Source: Acuticoccus sp039189655 (lineage in GTDB: Bacteria > Pseudomonadota > Alphaproteobacteria > Rhizobiales > Amorphaceae). From it: a stretch of 64,000 nucleotides of DNA. Positions within the stretch are counted from its first letter, which is position 1; each line of letters begins with the position of its first letter. The notes under the pieces were generated by a model. That model saw only the letters and a program-made list of their open reading frames with translations, had not been told where the DNA came from and ran no database searches. The translations under genes were made by a program, and so were the position numbers. The stretch lies in contig JBCCYN010000002.1 in the NCBI GenBank assembly GCA_039189655.1, positions 1-64,000 on the forward strand, written 5' to 3'. Positions 26,887 to 36,757 of this stretch are shown piece by piece.

Positions 26887-27165
26887 ATGGCACTGCCCGA
26901 TCCCCAGACCCTCGCCCAAGCGTTGCCCCAGTGGACCCTTTCGGGCGACCAAAAATCCATTGAACGCTCGCTAAAATTTGCCGACTTCGGCAGCGCCTTC
27001 GCGTTCATGACAAGGGTCGCCATCGCGGCGGAAAAGATGGACCATCACCCCGAGTGGTCCAACGTCTACAACAGAGTGAGCGTGCGCCTCACCACCCATG
27101 ACGCAGGTGGTCTCACCGAAAAGGATGCGGCGCTTGCCAAGCTCATCGATGATGCAGCAGGTTGA
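26887..27165 (+). CDS. phhB: Pterin-4a-carbinolamine dehydratase
   Basis: 92 aa from ATG 26887, with AGGAGAT 6 bases upstream. The enzyme recycles 4a-hydroxytetrahydropterin formed by aromatic amino acid hydroxylases. The catalytic box KMDHHPEWSNVYNRV, with the adjacent His pair, followed by VRLTTHDAGG, identifies the PCD/DCoH family. Length is normal. No phenylalanine hydroxylase gene is seen in the window. Confidence 0.92.
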   Translation: MALPDPQTLAQALPQWTLSGDQKSIERSLKFADFGSAFAFMTRVAIAAEKMDHHPEWSNVYNRVSVRLTTHDAGGLTEKDAALAKLIDDAAG

Positions 27166-27169
27166 GGCA

Positions 27170-27556
27170 ATGGCCGCAAAAACCAACGCCACATCTGCCC
27201 TTGATGGTGAGATCCTGCCGCCGGAACCATCGCCGGAACAGATCCGCAGCGACGAGCGGCAGGTTCGAAAGCGTTTCTGGAAGACGCTGAAACGGGCGGC
27301 CGGCCAAATTCCGTTCACCCACGACCTGGTGGCGGCTTACTACTGCGCCATCGATCCCGCCGTGCCCATCAGGGTGCGCGCCGTACTCTTCGGCGCGCTC
27401 GCCTATTTTGTTGCGCCCATCGACGCGTTACCGGACGTTCTTATCGGTATCGGGTTTACCGATGACGCCGCCGTGCTGATGGCCGCCATGACCATGGTCG
27501 CCGCCCATATCACGCCCGAACATCGAGATCGTGCGCGTCAAGCCTTGGAAAAATAG
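27170..27556 (+). CDS. DUF1232 (YkvA-type) membrane protein
   Basis: 128 aa from the ATG at 27170, preferred because GAGG lies just upstream; in-frame ATGs at 27149-27152 would overlap phhB. The DUF1232 core is VPIRVRAVLFGALAYFVAPI followed by DALPDVLIGIGFTDDAAVL, a hydrophobic region that inserts into or associates with the membrane. Function unknown. It is the last gene of the ispG cluster and converges on the DUF1127 gene with 1 bp between stops. Confidence 0.8.
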   Translation: MAAKTNATSALDGEILPPEPSPEQIRSDERQVRKRFWKTLKRAAGQIPFTHDLVAAYYCAIDPAVPIRVRAVLFGALAYFVAPIDALPDVLIGIGFTDDAAVLMAAMTMVAAHITPEHRDRARQALEK

Positions 27557-27557
27557 C

Positions 27558-27800
27558 TCAAAAAAGGCCATCATTCACTCTCGGTACTTCGCGGTTGCGC
27601 GGTACGTCCCACATGGTGCGAGACGCTTCTAAGGCCGCATCATCGGCGGTAAGCCCAATATCCGAGAGCATGCGTCGATCGAGCGTGGCGAGGGTTCGCC
27701 GCTCCGACCAAAGGGTGAGCCATAGCCCTATCCGCCGCATGACGAAGCGCCACCGTGGTTCCGCTTCGCGCACGTCGTTCCGTCTCAGTACAATATCCAT
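27558..27800 (-). CDS. DUF1127 (YjiS-like) small protein
   Basis: 80 aa from ATG 27800, with GGAGG 5-6 bases upstream. The core WSERRTLATLDRRMLSDIGL is the DUF1127 motif (R-x-L-x-x-L-D-R-x-L-x-D-I-G-L). In some alphaproteobacteria, small DUF1127 proteins act on RNA turnover and on phosphate or carbon metabolism. It is divergent from the LysR gene, which may regulate it. Confidence 0.8.
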   Translation of the reverse strand: MDIVLRRNDVREAEPRWRFVMRRIGLWLTLWSERRTLATLDRRMLSDIGLTADDAALEASRTMWDVPRNREVPRVNDGLF

Positions 27801-27894
27801 GACTGCCTCCGTGCCTAATGGACGGTTGATGTGCGGCCTCAAGATCGATAAGTGAAACGAAACGTTTTCATGCCTCCCATCACGGAGATTGATC

Positions 27895-28785
27895 GTGGCT
27901 CGAAACATGGATCTGGCCGCGCTGCGTAGCTTCGTCGCAATCGCGCAGACCGGCGGTGTCACCAAGGCGGCGACTAGGTTGAACCTCACTCAGTCGGCGG
28001 TCTCGATGCAGTTAAAGAGGCTTGAGACGTCGCTGGGGCAGCCGCTGTTTGATCGCGAGAGAAAGGCCATGCTTCCCACCGCGCAAGGCGAGCAGCTGTT
28101 GAGCTACGCCACCCGGATGCTCGAACTCAACGATGAGCTGCTCGCCCGTATGACGGGCGAATCCTATGAGGGCGAATTGGTCCTCGGTGCGCCCCACGAT
28201 GTGGTCTACCCCCACATCCCCACCGTACTTCGGCGGTTTGCGCGGGAGTTCCCGCGGGTGCGAATTTCCCTCCTGTCCTCCTACACCGCTGACCTCAAAG
28301 AACAGTTCGAGCGCGGCAATGCCGACGTGATCATCACGACGGAGGCGGAGGCCAAGCCCGGCGCCGAGATCTTGCAGGAGAGCCCGCTGGTTTGGATTGG
28401 TGCACCGGGCGGCAATGCCTGGCGTCAGCGGCCGCTACCTCTCGCTTTCGAAACGGCCTGCATTTTTCGCTCCTGGGTTCAGTCGCGCCTGGATGCGGCA
28501 GGAATACCTTGGACGATGGCGGTGGATTCGGTCTCCATAAGGACCGTGGATGCTTGCATTTCCGCCGATTTTGCCATTCACGCGGCCGTCAACCTGACTG
28601 TTCAGCGCCGCTATGAGATCATCGATCACCAGGGGGCTCTGCCCGAACTTCCCACCATAAAAGTCGCACAGTATGTGTGCGAAGGGCCAAAGGAAGCGTT
28701 GGCGCGCAAGCTCGCCACCGTGGTGCGCGAGACTTGGAACGGTGAAACAGATGGGGCGCAACCCAGCCTTTTGGCGGCGGAGTAA
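27895..28785 (+). CDS. LysR-family transcriptional regulator
   Basis: 296 aa from GTG 27895, which has GGAG seven bases upstream; the ATG at 27907 is a possible alternative. The N-terminal winged helix-turn-helix reads LRSFVAIAQTGGVTKAATRL, then TQSAVSMQLKRLETSLGQPL. The effector-binding domain begins about residue 90 (LVLGAPHDVVYPHIP). The inducer is unknown. The divergent DUF1127 gene is the likeliest target by position. Confidence 0.92.
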   Translation: MARNMDLAALRSFVAIAQTGGVTKAATRLNLTQSAVSMQLKRLETSLGQPLFDRERKAMLPTAQGEQLLSYATRMLELNDELLARMTGESYEGELVLGAPHDVVYPHIPTVLRRFAREFPRVRISLLSSYTADLKEQFERGNADVIITTEAEAKPGAEILQESPLVWIGAPGGNAWRQRPLPLAFETACIFRSWVQSRLDAAGIPWTMAVDSVSIRTVDACISADFAIHAAVNLTVQRRYEIIDHQGALPELPTIKVAQYVCEGPKEALARKLATVVRETWNGETDGAQPSLLAAE

Positions 28786-28956
28786 GCGTTCACCGGCTCT
28801 TCAACTCTGTTCGGGCATCTTCCGCTTAGCGCGGCGTCAGGCCGGGCTTTGGCCGCCGCCGGCGCGAAGTGCCCCTCCATCGTCGCACAGGGCTTGACCC
28901 AACCGCGCTTGAACTGAAATTGGATTGGCGAACTCTCGCCGGACACGGGACAAAGA

Positions 28957-29457
28957 ATGCGTACGCTCCTTGCACTCCTTTTGATCGTTCTACCCTTTTC
29001 CGCCACCGCGCAGGATCAACCCACGCTGCTCCAGACCTATACCGACTGGGAAGCGTATCGGTACGACGCTAGCGGCCAGAAGACCTGTTACATTCTGTCC
29101 AAACCGAAGACGCTGGCGCCCACCAACCGCAACCACGGGGACGTGTTCTTCTTCCTCACCTCGCGCCCGGCCGAGAGCGTCGCGAATGAGGTGAGCGTTC
29201 TTGTGGGCTATCCGTTCGCGCCAGACAGCACCGTCACCGTGGACGTGGACGGCACGGTCTTCGAACTCTTCACCAAGGACGACGGCGCATGGATGGAAAC
29301 GCCGGCCGATGAGGCGCAGCTGGTGGCGGCCATGAAAGCCGGTAGCCGGATGACCGTGAAGGGCAAGTCTGCCCGCGGTACCGACACCACCTACTCGTTC
29401 TCGCTGTCGGGCGTCACGGCGGGTGCCAATCGTATCGCCAGCGAGTGTTCTGGGTAG
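28957..29457 (+). CDS. Invasion-associated locus B (IalB) family exported protein
   Basis: 166 aa. Signal peptide at residues 1-18 (MRTLLALLLIVLPFSATA). The mature part has the IalB pattern: YTDWEAYRYDASGQKTCYI, VSVLVGYPFAPDS, FELFTKDDGAWMETPADEAQ and MKAGSRMTVKGKSARGT, with one Cys near the start and one at the end (ASECSG). IalB of Bartonella promotes erythrocyte invasion, but the family is widespread in free-living alphaproteobacteria, so no virulence role is implied. rlmN follows 5 bp later. Confidence 0.82.
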   Translation: MRTLLALLLIVLPFSATAQDQPTLLQTYTDWEAYRYDASGQKTCYILSKPKTLAPTNRNHGDVFFFLTSRPAESVANEVSVLVGYPFAPDSTVTVDVDGTVFELFTKDDGAWMETPADEAQLVAAMKAGSRMTVKGKSARGTDTTYSFSLSGVTAGANRIASECSG

Positions 29458-29462
29458 TTTGA

Positions 29463-30722
29463 GTGGCCAACGCCGCTCTCCTGCGTCGGCGCTCGGCGCC
29501 CTCAGCGGCACCAACGAAGGACCGCGAACCGCCGCCCGTGGTCGCGCCTTCGGTAGTCTTGCAGGAATCGCGCGAAGGCCCCGCCCAGTTCATCGGTGCG
29601 TCCAGAGACGAACTGAAAGCGCACCTGCGAGCCGTTGGTGTCCCCGAGAACCGTCTCAACATGCGGGTGGGCCAGCTGTGGCATTGGCTCTACGTACGCG
29701 GCGCCTCGTCCCTTGATGGGATGACCAACATAGCGGCGCCCGTGCGGGACGCGCTCGCGCAGCAAGCTCCCCTCGGTTCTGCGGAAATGGCGCAGGAACA
29801 AATCTCCGAAGATGGCACTCGCAAATGGCTGCTACGCTTTCCGGCCCGCGGGCCGGGACGACCGGTGGAAGTGGAAACGGTCTATATTCCGGAGGAAAAC
29901 CGCGGCACGCTGTGCGTTTCGAGCCAGGTGGGCTGCACCCTCACATGCTCGTTCTGTCACACCGGTACGCAGCGTCTGGTGCGTAACCTCACGGCCGGCG
30001 AGATCGTCGAGCAGGTGGTTTTTGCCCGCCGTCGGCTGGGCGATTTTGGCCCCGGCGAGTCTGCCTCCGCCGGCAGCGGCGTTCCGGCCGTAGGCCGACG
30101 GATATCGAACATTGTTCTCATGGGCATGGGCGAGCCGCTCTACAATTTTGACAACGTGAAGGCTGCGATGGCCGTTTGCTCGGACGGTGAGGGCCTCTCC
30201 CTTTCCAAGCGGCGCATCACCTTGTCCACATCTGGCGTGGTCCCGCTGATGGAGCGCGTGGGCGAGGAGATGGGCGTCATGCTCGCCCTTTCGCTTCACG
30301 CGGTGCGCGACGAGGTTCGCAACGCTCTCGTACCCATCAACAAAAAATACCCCATCGCCGAGTTGATGGACGCCTGCCGACGGTTTCCCGGCCTTTCCAA
30401 CGCGCGCCGCATCACCTTCGAGTACGTGATGCTCAAAGGGGTCAACGATAGCCTTGCGGACGCCCGAGCCCTGGTGGAGCTCATCCGGGGTATTCCGGCA
30501 AAGATTAACCTTATCCCGTTCAACGCCTGGCCGGGCTCGCCCTACGAGTGCTCTTCTTGGGAGGCCATCGAGGCGTTCGCAGACGTGGTGAATCGCGCCG
30601 GCTACGCCTCTCCGGTGCGCACACCCCGCGGGCAGGATATCCTTGCCGCCTGCGGGCAACTTCGCTCCGATTCCCAAAAACTCACCGCTCGGGAGCGGCG
30701 CGCTCAAACAGCCCCGCAGTGA
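29463..30722 (+). CDS. rlmN: Dual-specificity rRNA/tRNA adenine C2-methyltransferase RlmN
   Basis: 419 aa from GTG 29463. This radical-SAM enzyme methylates C2 of A2503 in 23S rRNA and of A37 in some tRNAs. The radical-SAM motif is CTLTCSFC (Cys158, Cys162, Cys165). The VLMGMGEPLYNFDNV box, LALSLHAVRDEVRN and a conserved Cys near the C-terminus (ILAACGQL) are present. An extended N-terminus of about 40 residues is common in alphaproteobacteria. It is translationally coupled to the next gene (GTGA). Confidence 0.95.
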   Translation: MANAALLRRRSAPSAAPTKDREPPPVVAPSVVLQESREGPAQFIGASRDELKAHLRAVGVPENRLNMRVGQLWHWLYVRGASSLDGMTNIAAPVRDALAQQAPLGSAEMAQEQISEDGTRKWLLRFPARGPGRPVEVETVYIPEENRGTLCVSSQVGCTLTCSFCHTGTQRLVRNLTAGEIVEQVVFARRRLGDFGPGESASAGSGVPAVGRRISNIVLMGMGEPLYNFDNVKAAMAVCSDGEGLSLSKRRITLSTSGVVPLMERVGEEMGVMLALSLHAVRDEVRNALVPINKKYPIAELMDACRRFPGLSNARRITFEYVMLKGVNDSLADARALVELIRGIPAKINLIPFNAWPGSPYECSSWEAIEAFADVVNRAGYASPVRTPRGQDILAACGQLRSDSQKLTARERRAQTAPQ

Positions 30723-31189
30723 GAACATTTTGGGCCCTCGTCGCCCAAACATTCTTGAGCCTCTTTGGCTACTGCGCCGCGCTTGTCGCCGCCTCGATCT
30801 TTGCTTGGGCAGCTATCAAGAACGTCTTCATCGCGAACGCGGGTCCTGAGTTTACCGACCCCCTCCACACCTTTGCCTTCATCGCATCGACCGCATTGGG
30901 CGCTCTTCCGGCAAGTTTTGTTCCGGCCCTGATCGCCGTCGCCATCACCGAAGGCTTTATGTTGCGCGGTCTTTTCACCCACCTTTTTGGCGGCTGCCTC
31001 GTTGGGTTTGCCGCGTCCCTTCCCATCGCGGCCATCACCAGGGATTTGCCGCTCCCCGCGATCGAAGGCGACATCATTCAGCTTTCCGCCGCGTCAGGAG
31101 CGGTGGGCGGGTTCGTGTATTGGCTGATCGCCGGTCGCCGGGCGGGCCGATGGCTGGAAAGAGCCTCGGCTGATGGCCGCCAAGCGTGA
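30719..31189 (+). CDS. Four-helix membrane protein coupled to rlmN
   Basis: 156 aa from GTG 30719, which overlaps the rlmN stop as GTGA. A longer open frame starting upstream inside rlmN has no similarity to membrane proteins and is rejected. Hydrophobic segments lie at about 4-30, 43-65, 77-98 and 112-135. A family is not recognised with certainty. The stop is followed by the strong stem-loop at 31248-31318. Confidence 0.7.
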   Translation: MRTFWALVAQTFLSLFGYCAALVAASIFAWAAIKNVFIANAGPEFTDPLHTFAFIASTALGALPASFVPALIAVAITEGFMLRGLFTHLFGGCLVGFAASLPIAAITRDLPLPAIEGDIIQLSAASGAVGGFVYWLIAGRRAGRWLERASADGRQA

Positions 31190-31247
31190 CACTTAGCCGA
31201 AAACTCAAGAAAAAGAGTGACCACCCCTCCCGCGGACAGCGTATTTT

Positions 31248-31318
31248 CCCGTGGGGGCGGTGATCGCCTCAACCCACGCTTCGCTCTTCGGGGTTGACCC
31301 GATCACCGCCCCAACGGG
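31248..31318. repeat. Strong 71-nt stem-loop
   Basis: CCCGT and ACGGG outer arms enclose GGGGCGGTGATCG paired with CGATCACCGCCCC, with an inner CTCAACCC/GGGTTGA extension around ACGCTTCGCTCTTC. It lies between the rlmN-linked membrane gene and the Lrp gene, whose 3' ends converge here. It could terminate both transcripts, although no T run follows; a remnant of a dispersed repeat is the alternative. Confidence 0.55.
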
Positions 31319-31390
31319 TCTTGAGGGTTAGTCGGCTCCGGAGGAAAGTCGGGATCTTCCGTTTCTCCAAAGGAAAGTTTGGGCTCGCAC

Positions 31391-31846
31391 CTACTCGTCG
31401 AGGGGGATTGCTGTGGTCTCCTTAAGGGTCTCCATGGACAACATCGAGGTGACGCTGAAGAGGTCAATCTCCGCCACTAACCCCTTGTAAAAGCTGTCGA
31501 AGGCGCGAGTGTCTTTCACGCGCACCTTGAGGAGATAGTCGATATCTCCAGCCAGCCGGTGAGCTTCCTGCACTTCCCCCATGGTCGCAATGGCGGCAGC
31601 GAAGCGCTCCAGCCATTCCTTGGAGTGACTGGACGTCTTTATGGTCACGAAAAAAATTTCGGCCCGCCCGACCTTTTCGCCGTCCAGAACGGCCACCTGG
31701 CGCGCAATGACACCTCTCTCGCGCAGCTTTCGGATGCGGCTCCAAACTGGGGATTTGGACGAATTCACCAGCTGGGCGATGGCGTCCACCGGTAGCGTCG
31801 CGTCTTCCTGCAAAATGCTCAAGATCCTGCGATCGAGGTCGTCCAT
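31391..31846 (-). CDS. Lrp/AsnC-family transcriptional regulator
   Basis: 151 aa, usual length. The N-terminal helix-turn-helix is MDDLDRRILSILQEDATLPV followed by SSKSPVWSRIRKLRERGVI. The C-terminal RAM ligand-binding domain is EAHRLAGDIDYLLKVRVKDT. It is divergent from cysG with a 145-bp shared region, so it probably regulates the sulfite-reduction operon. That target is inferred from position. Confidence 0.92.
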   Translation of the reverse strand: MDDLDRRILSILQEDATLPVDAIAQLVNSSKSPVWSRIRKLRERGVIARQVAVLDGEKVGRAEIFFVTIKTSSHSKEWLERFAAAIATMGEVQEAHRLAGDIDYLLKVRVKDTRAFDSFYKGLVAEIDLFSVTSMLSMETLKETTAIPLDE

Positions 31847-31991
31847 AGTCTAAAATCCTTCCAGAGAGCTCCATTTCAGGACATTATCCGCATATAAGCC
31901 CTCTAGAGGCGTCGATAGCTTTATTTTCTCCTGCCGATTGCCGAATTTGCAGCACAACGTCACCTTCCGTGTCTAACCGACGGAGGGTGTG

Positions 31992-33371
31992 GTGGACGCA
32001 TTCCCGATCTTCTGGAGCGTGAAGGGACGCAATATCGTGGTTCTCGGCGGCGGTGCCGAAGCGGCCGCAAAACTGCGCCTTGTGGAGAAGACCAGCGCCC
32101 GCGTTCATGTGATCGCTTCGCATTTCGAGCCCGTGATCGACATCGGTAACGTCAGCAGCCAGGTTGCTGATCCGCTCACCGCAGAAATTCCGGAAAACAC
32201 CGCGCTCGCCTACGCCGCCACGGGCGATCCTGCCCTTGATGCCCAATTGGCCGAACGCATGCGCGGGCTCGGCATCGCCGTCTGCGCCGCCGATCAGCCA
32301 GCGGTGAGCGATTTCATAACCCCCGCCTTTGTGGATCGCGATCCGGTGATTGTCGCCGTCGGAACGGAGGGAACAGCGCCGGTCCTCGCGCGGGAGATCA
32401 AGGCTAGGGTCGAAAAGATGCTCCCTGCCGGTCTTGGGAGCGTGGCGCGGGAGGCAGCGGCCCTGAGGGAGCGCGTGGCGGAAAGGTTTGCACCCGGCGG
32501 CGCCCGCCGTCGCTTTTGGCACGCGCTTTTCGCGCCGGCCCTCGACGGCGCATTGGGGCAGAAGAAGTTCTCCGAAAAGGCCGACCTGCTGATTGCGGCG
32601 AACGAGGAGGGCGAGAGCGGCTTCGTGTCGTTCGTCGGCGCGGGGGCCGGTGGCGCCGACCTCTTAACGGAGCGGGCCAGACAGCGGATCGACCGTGCCG
32701 ACGTGGTGCTGGTGGATGCGCTGGTGGCCCCGGAAATTCTGGAGCTTGCGCGTCGCGAGGCCATCATCATCCCCGTGGGCAAGCGCGCCGGGCGTCACGC
32801 TATGGCGCAACGGGAAATCAATGCCGCGATCCTTGACCACGCAGCGCAGGGCCTTCGCGTGGTGCGCCTCAAAGGCGGCGATCCGTCGATTTTCGGTCGC
32901 CTCGCGGAGGAAATCGACGCCGTGCAGGCAGCCGGCTACGCTTCTGAAATCGTGCCCGGCGTCACCGCAGCGAGTGTCGCCGCAGCGAGCGCTCTCGCGC
33001 CCCTCACCGAGCGGGGATTGGCGCAGGAGCTGCGGATCGTCACCGCCCACGGTGCGGGCGGCGAAGATGACGTGGAGGCCGTGGACTGGGCCTCAGCTGC
33101 TGCGGGCACCGCGCCGCTGGCCATCTATATGGGCCGGCGGGCGGCCCGAGGCGTGCAGCGGCGGCTCATCCTCCAGGGCCGGGCTCCCCAAAGCCCAGTC
33201 GTCCTCGTAGAGAGCGCCGGCCGAGACGATGAGGTTCGCCGCCACACGAACCTTGCAGGACTAGCGGACACCATCACCGAACTGCCAGGCGAGGGCCCGC
33301 TCATGATCCTTGTGGGCATGCACTCGCGCGAAGCATCCGCCTTGGCAAGCCATCTCCGGGAGGTCGCCTGA
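31992..33371 (+). CDS. cysG: Siroheme synthase
   Basis: About 459 aa. GTG 31992 is chosen for its spacing from CGGAGGG; GTG 31989 sits too close. The N-terminal module (VVLGGGAEAAAKLRLVEK, with the NAD loop; FITPAFVDRDPVIVAVGTEG) is precorrin-2 dehydrogenase/ferrochelatase. The C-terminal module from about 215 is uroporphyrinogen-III C-methyltransferase (VGAGAGGADLLTERARQ, RLKGGDPSIFGR, VPGVTAASVAAASALAPLT, APLAIYMGRRA). Together they make siroheme for the sulfite reductase encoded 300 bp downstream. The stop overlaps the next start. Confidence 0.93.
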   Translation: MDAFPIFWSVKGRNIVVLGGGAEAAAKLRLVEKTSARVHVIASHFEPVIDIGNVSSQVADPLTAEIPENTALAYAATGDPALDAQLAERMRGLGIAVCAADQPAVSDFITPAFVDRDPVIVAVGTEGTAPVLAREIKARVEKMLPAGLGSVAREAAALRERVAERFAPGGARRRFWHALFAPALDGALGQKKFSEKADLLIAANEEGESGFVSFVGAGAGGADLLTERARQRIDRADVVLVDALVAPEILELARREAIIIPVGKRAGRHAMAQREINAAILDHAAQGLRVVRLKGGDPSIFGRLAEEIDAVQAAGYASEIVPGVTAASVAAASALAPLTERGLAQELRIVTAHGAGGEDDVEAVDWASAAAGTAPLAIYMGRRAARGVQRRLILQGRAPQSPVVLVESAGRDDEVRRHTNLAGLADTITELPGEGPLMILVGMHSREASALASHLREVA

Positions 33372-33670
33372 TGCCAAAGCTTAAACCCAAATCAACGGCA
33401 ATCTTGACCGCGAACCATCTCTTGTCGGGCGCCATTGTCTACTGGACGGGGAGCGAGTGGACCGAGGATCCGGCCGATGCCCTGCGGGCAGGCGACCCGG
33501 AAGCGCACGCTAGTCTCGGGGCGTCCGGCGAGGCTGAGGAAGCGGCGGACGTGGTGGTCGGTGCCTACCTTGTTGCAGTGGACCCCATCTCCGGCGATCC
33601 GCTGGAGTTGCGGGAGCGGCAGCGCATCGCCGGCCCCTCTATCGCCCTTCCCGTCAACGTGAGCCTCTAG
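33371..33670 (+). CDS. DUF2849 protein of the sulfite-reductase operon
   Basis: 99 aa. MPKLKPKSTAILTANHLLSG, then VYWTGSEWTED and VDPISGDPLELRERQRIAG, match DUF2849, a small family found almost only between cysG and cysI in alphaproteobacteria. Its role is unknown; an accessory function in sulfite reduction is inferred. It overlaps the cysG stop by 1 base and lies 4 bp before cysI. Confidence 0.85.
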   Translation: MPKLKPKSTAILTANHLLSGAIVYWTGSEWTEDPADALRAGDPEAHASLGASGEAEEAADVVVGAYLVAVDPISGDPLELRERQRIAGPSIALPVNVSL

Positions 33671-33674
33671 TCCC

Positions 33675-35328
<1,654 letters not shown>

Positions 35329-35342
<14 letters not shown>

Positions 35343-35739
35343 GTCGGACGGCACCCTTGAGAAGGATGCGGACGTTTCTAACGCCCTGGAGCTTTTCGCC
35401 GACAGCGCGATCGTGGCGGTGCCAAGGCAACCCCGTATCATCGTCGAATTCAGCGCCACGGCCGATGGGCGCGGGTTTTCGGTGGCGCGGCAACTGCGGG
35501 CGCGCGGCTATACCGGCACCTTGATTGCCGGCGGCCCCCTCATTCCGGACCAGGCGCGGCACGCCTTCCAGTCGGGTTTTGACGCTGTGGCCATCGATGA
35601 CGATCGAATCGGGCGCCACGGCGAAGCCGCCTGGCGCGAAACGGTGCAAAGGGCAACGCCGGAACTTTACCTCGCCGACACCACCAGCAAAGGCGCAGAA
35701 GCCGGCATCTGGGCACTGCGGCAGCGGGCGCTGCACTAA
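35329..35739 (+). CDS. DUF934 protein of the sulfite-reductase operon
   Basis: 136 aa from ATG 35329, with GGAGAA eight bases upstream, overlapping the end of cysI. The family pattern includes VEFSATADGRGFSVARQLRA and GPLIPDQARHAFQSGFDAVA. DUF934 proteins are regular partners of cysI/cysH in proteobacteria, and their function is not established. In many relatives cysH (PAPS reductase) lies next to this gene; it is not present here. Confidence 0.85.
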
Positions 35740-35762
35740 GGTTTTGCGGGAGTGGGCCCCGC

Positions 35763-36749
35763 TTAGTGGACTGGCTGCTGTGGCACCCGTAGCGGGTTAG
35801 GGCGGGGTCGCGGATCGCTCACCACAAAGCGCAGAAGCAGGGTTCTTTGGAGGAAGGAGCGGTTGTTGTCCGACACCATGGTCAGGACGATCTCCCCGCT
35901 TTCTCCTTCCACGGCAATGCCTTCCATGTTGTCGATCTCCGCCGAAAAATCTGCCTCCAGCAAGATGGGCCCATCGGCCGGGGGACCGCCGTTAAAAGCG
36001 TCGACCCCCAACCGGCGCACGCGCATGGCCACGTCAAGCCCGCCGCCATAACGTCGTTCCAGGATAAAAACATCGCCGCCGGGCATCGTGTCGGCGCCGG
36101 TAATGGCAAAACCGTCGCGGCGGCGCACCAGCACCCGGCGCCCTCCGAGTATGAAGGCTCGCGCCGTTTTCGCTTCACCGAGCCGCGCTTCGGCAATGCC
36201 CAGTATCTTCCCGTCAGAAAGCCGGGTCAGAGCTTCTATTCCTTCGCTTCCGGCCCGCATTTCTTCCCGGGAAAGCGGGATTTCGGTGGGTGTCGCGGAA
36301 AAATCCACCGCGAGGCCATCGGCCGGATAGGAAAGGAGCCGCGTCGCCTGTTCGACCAGGACCAACACTGCGTTGTCTTCGCGCGCTAAAGCCTCCGCAT
36401 CCGATGGGCGTTTGGCCCGCACCGGGGCGCCGTCCGTGTCGAGCCGCTCGAAGAGTTGGACGTCGTTTAAGGCCTTGAGGCGACCCTGCTCCACCACCAG
36501 ACGGCCGGTCACCCATTCGCCGGTATCTGAGACCGCCAAGAGCTTTGGGCCTTCCACCAGCAGCCCGGAAAGGGCCCCCAGCCGCCGTGGTCCCCGCAAA
36601 ACCAGACCGCCCCGAAAGGCGAGCCGCGCGCCGGGAATGGGCCTTGGCGAAAAGTGCTCGATTTGGCGCTGCGGTACCTGGACAGCCGTGGCAAGGGCAG
36701 CACCCAGCGCGCCCAAAAGCGTCACGCAGACGACCAAAAGCGCACGCAT
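35763..36749 (-). CDS. Exported esterase-like protein of the phytase family
   Basis: 328 aa with an N-terminal signal peptide (MRALLVVCVTLLGALGAALA). The repeated beta-strand pattern of a propeller is visible: LGALSGLLVEGPKLLAVSDT, GSEGIEALTRLSDGKILGIA, GGDVFILERRYGGGLDVAMR and EIDNMEGIAVEGESGEIVLT. This matches the esterase-like activity of phytase domain, probably periplasmic. It starts 8 bp after cobT ends on the same strand, an arrangement I recall as common downstream of cobT in this group. Confidence 0.8.
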   Translation of the reverse strand: MRALLVVCVTLLGALGAALATAVQVPQRQIEHFSPRPIPGARLAFRGGLVLRGPRRLGALSGLLVEGPKLLAVSDTGEWVTGRLVVEQGRLKALNDVQLFERLDTDGAPVRAKRPSDAEALAREDNAVLVLVEQATRLLSYPADGLAVDFSATPTEIPLSREEMRAGSEGIEALTRLSDGKILGIAEARLGEAKTARAFILGGRRVLVRRRDGFAITGADTMPGGDVFILERRYGGGLDVAMRVRRLGVDAFNGGPPADGPILLEADFSAEIDNMEGIAVEGESGEIVLTMVSDNNRSFLQRTLLLRFVVSDPRPRPNPLRVPQQPVH

Positions 36750-36757
36750 GGTGCCGA

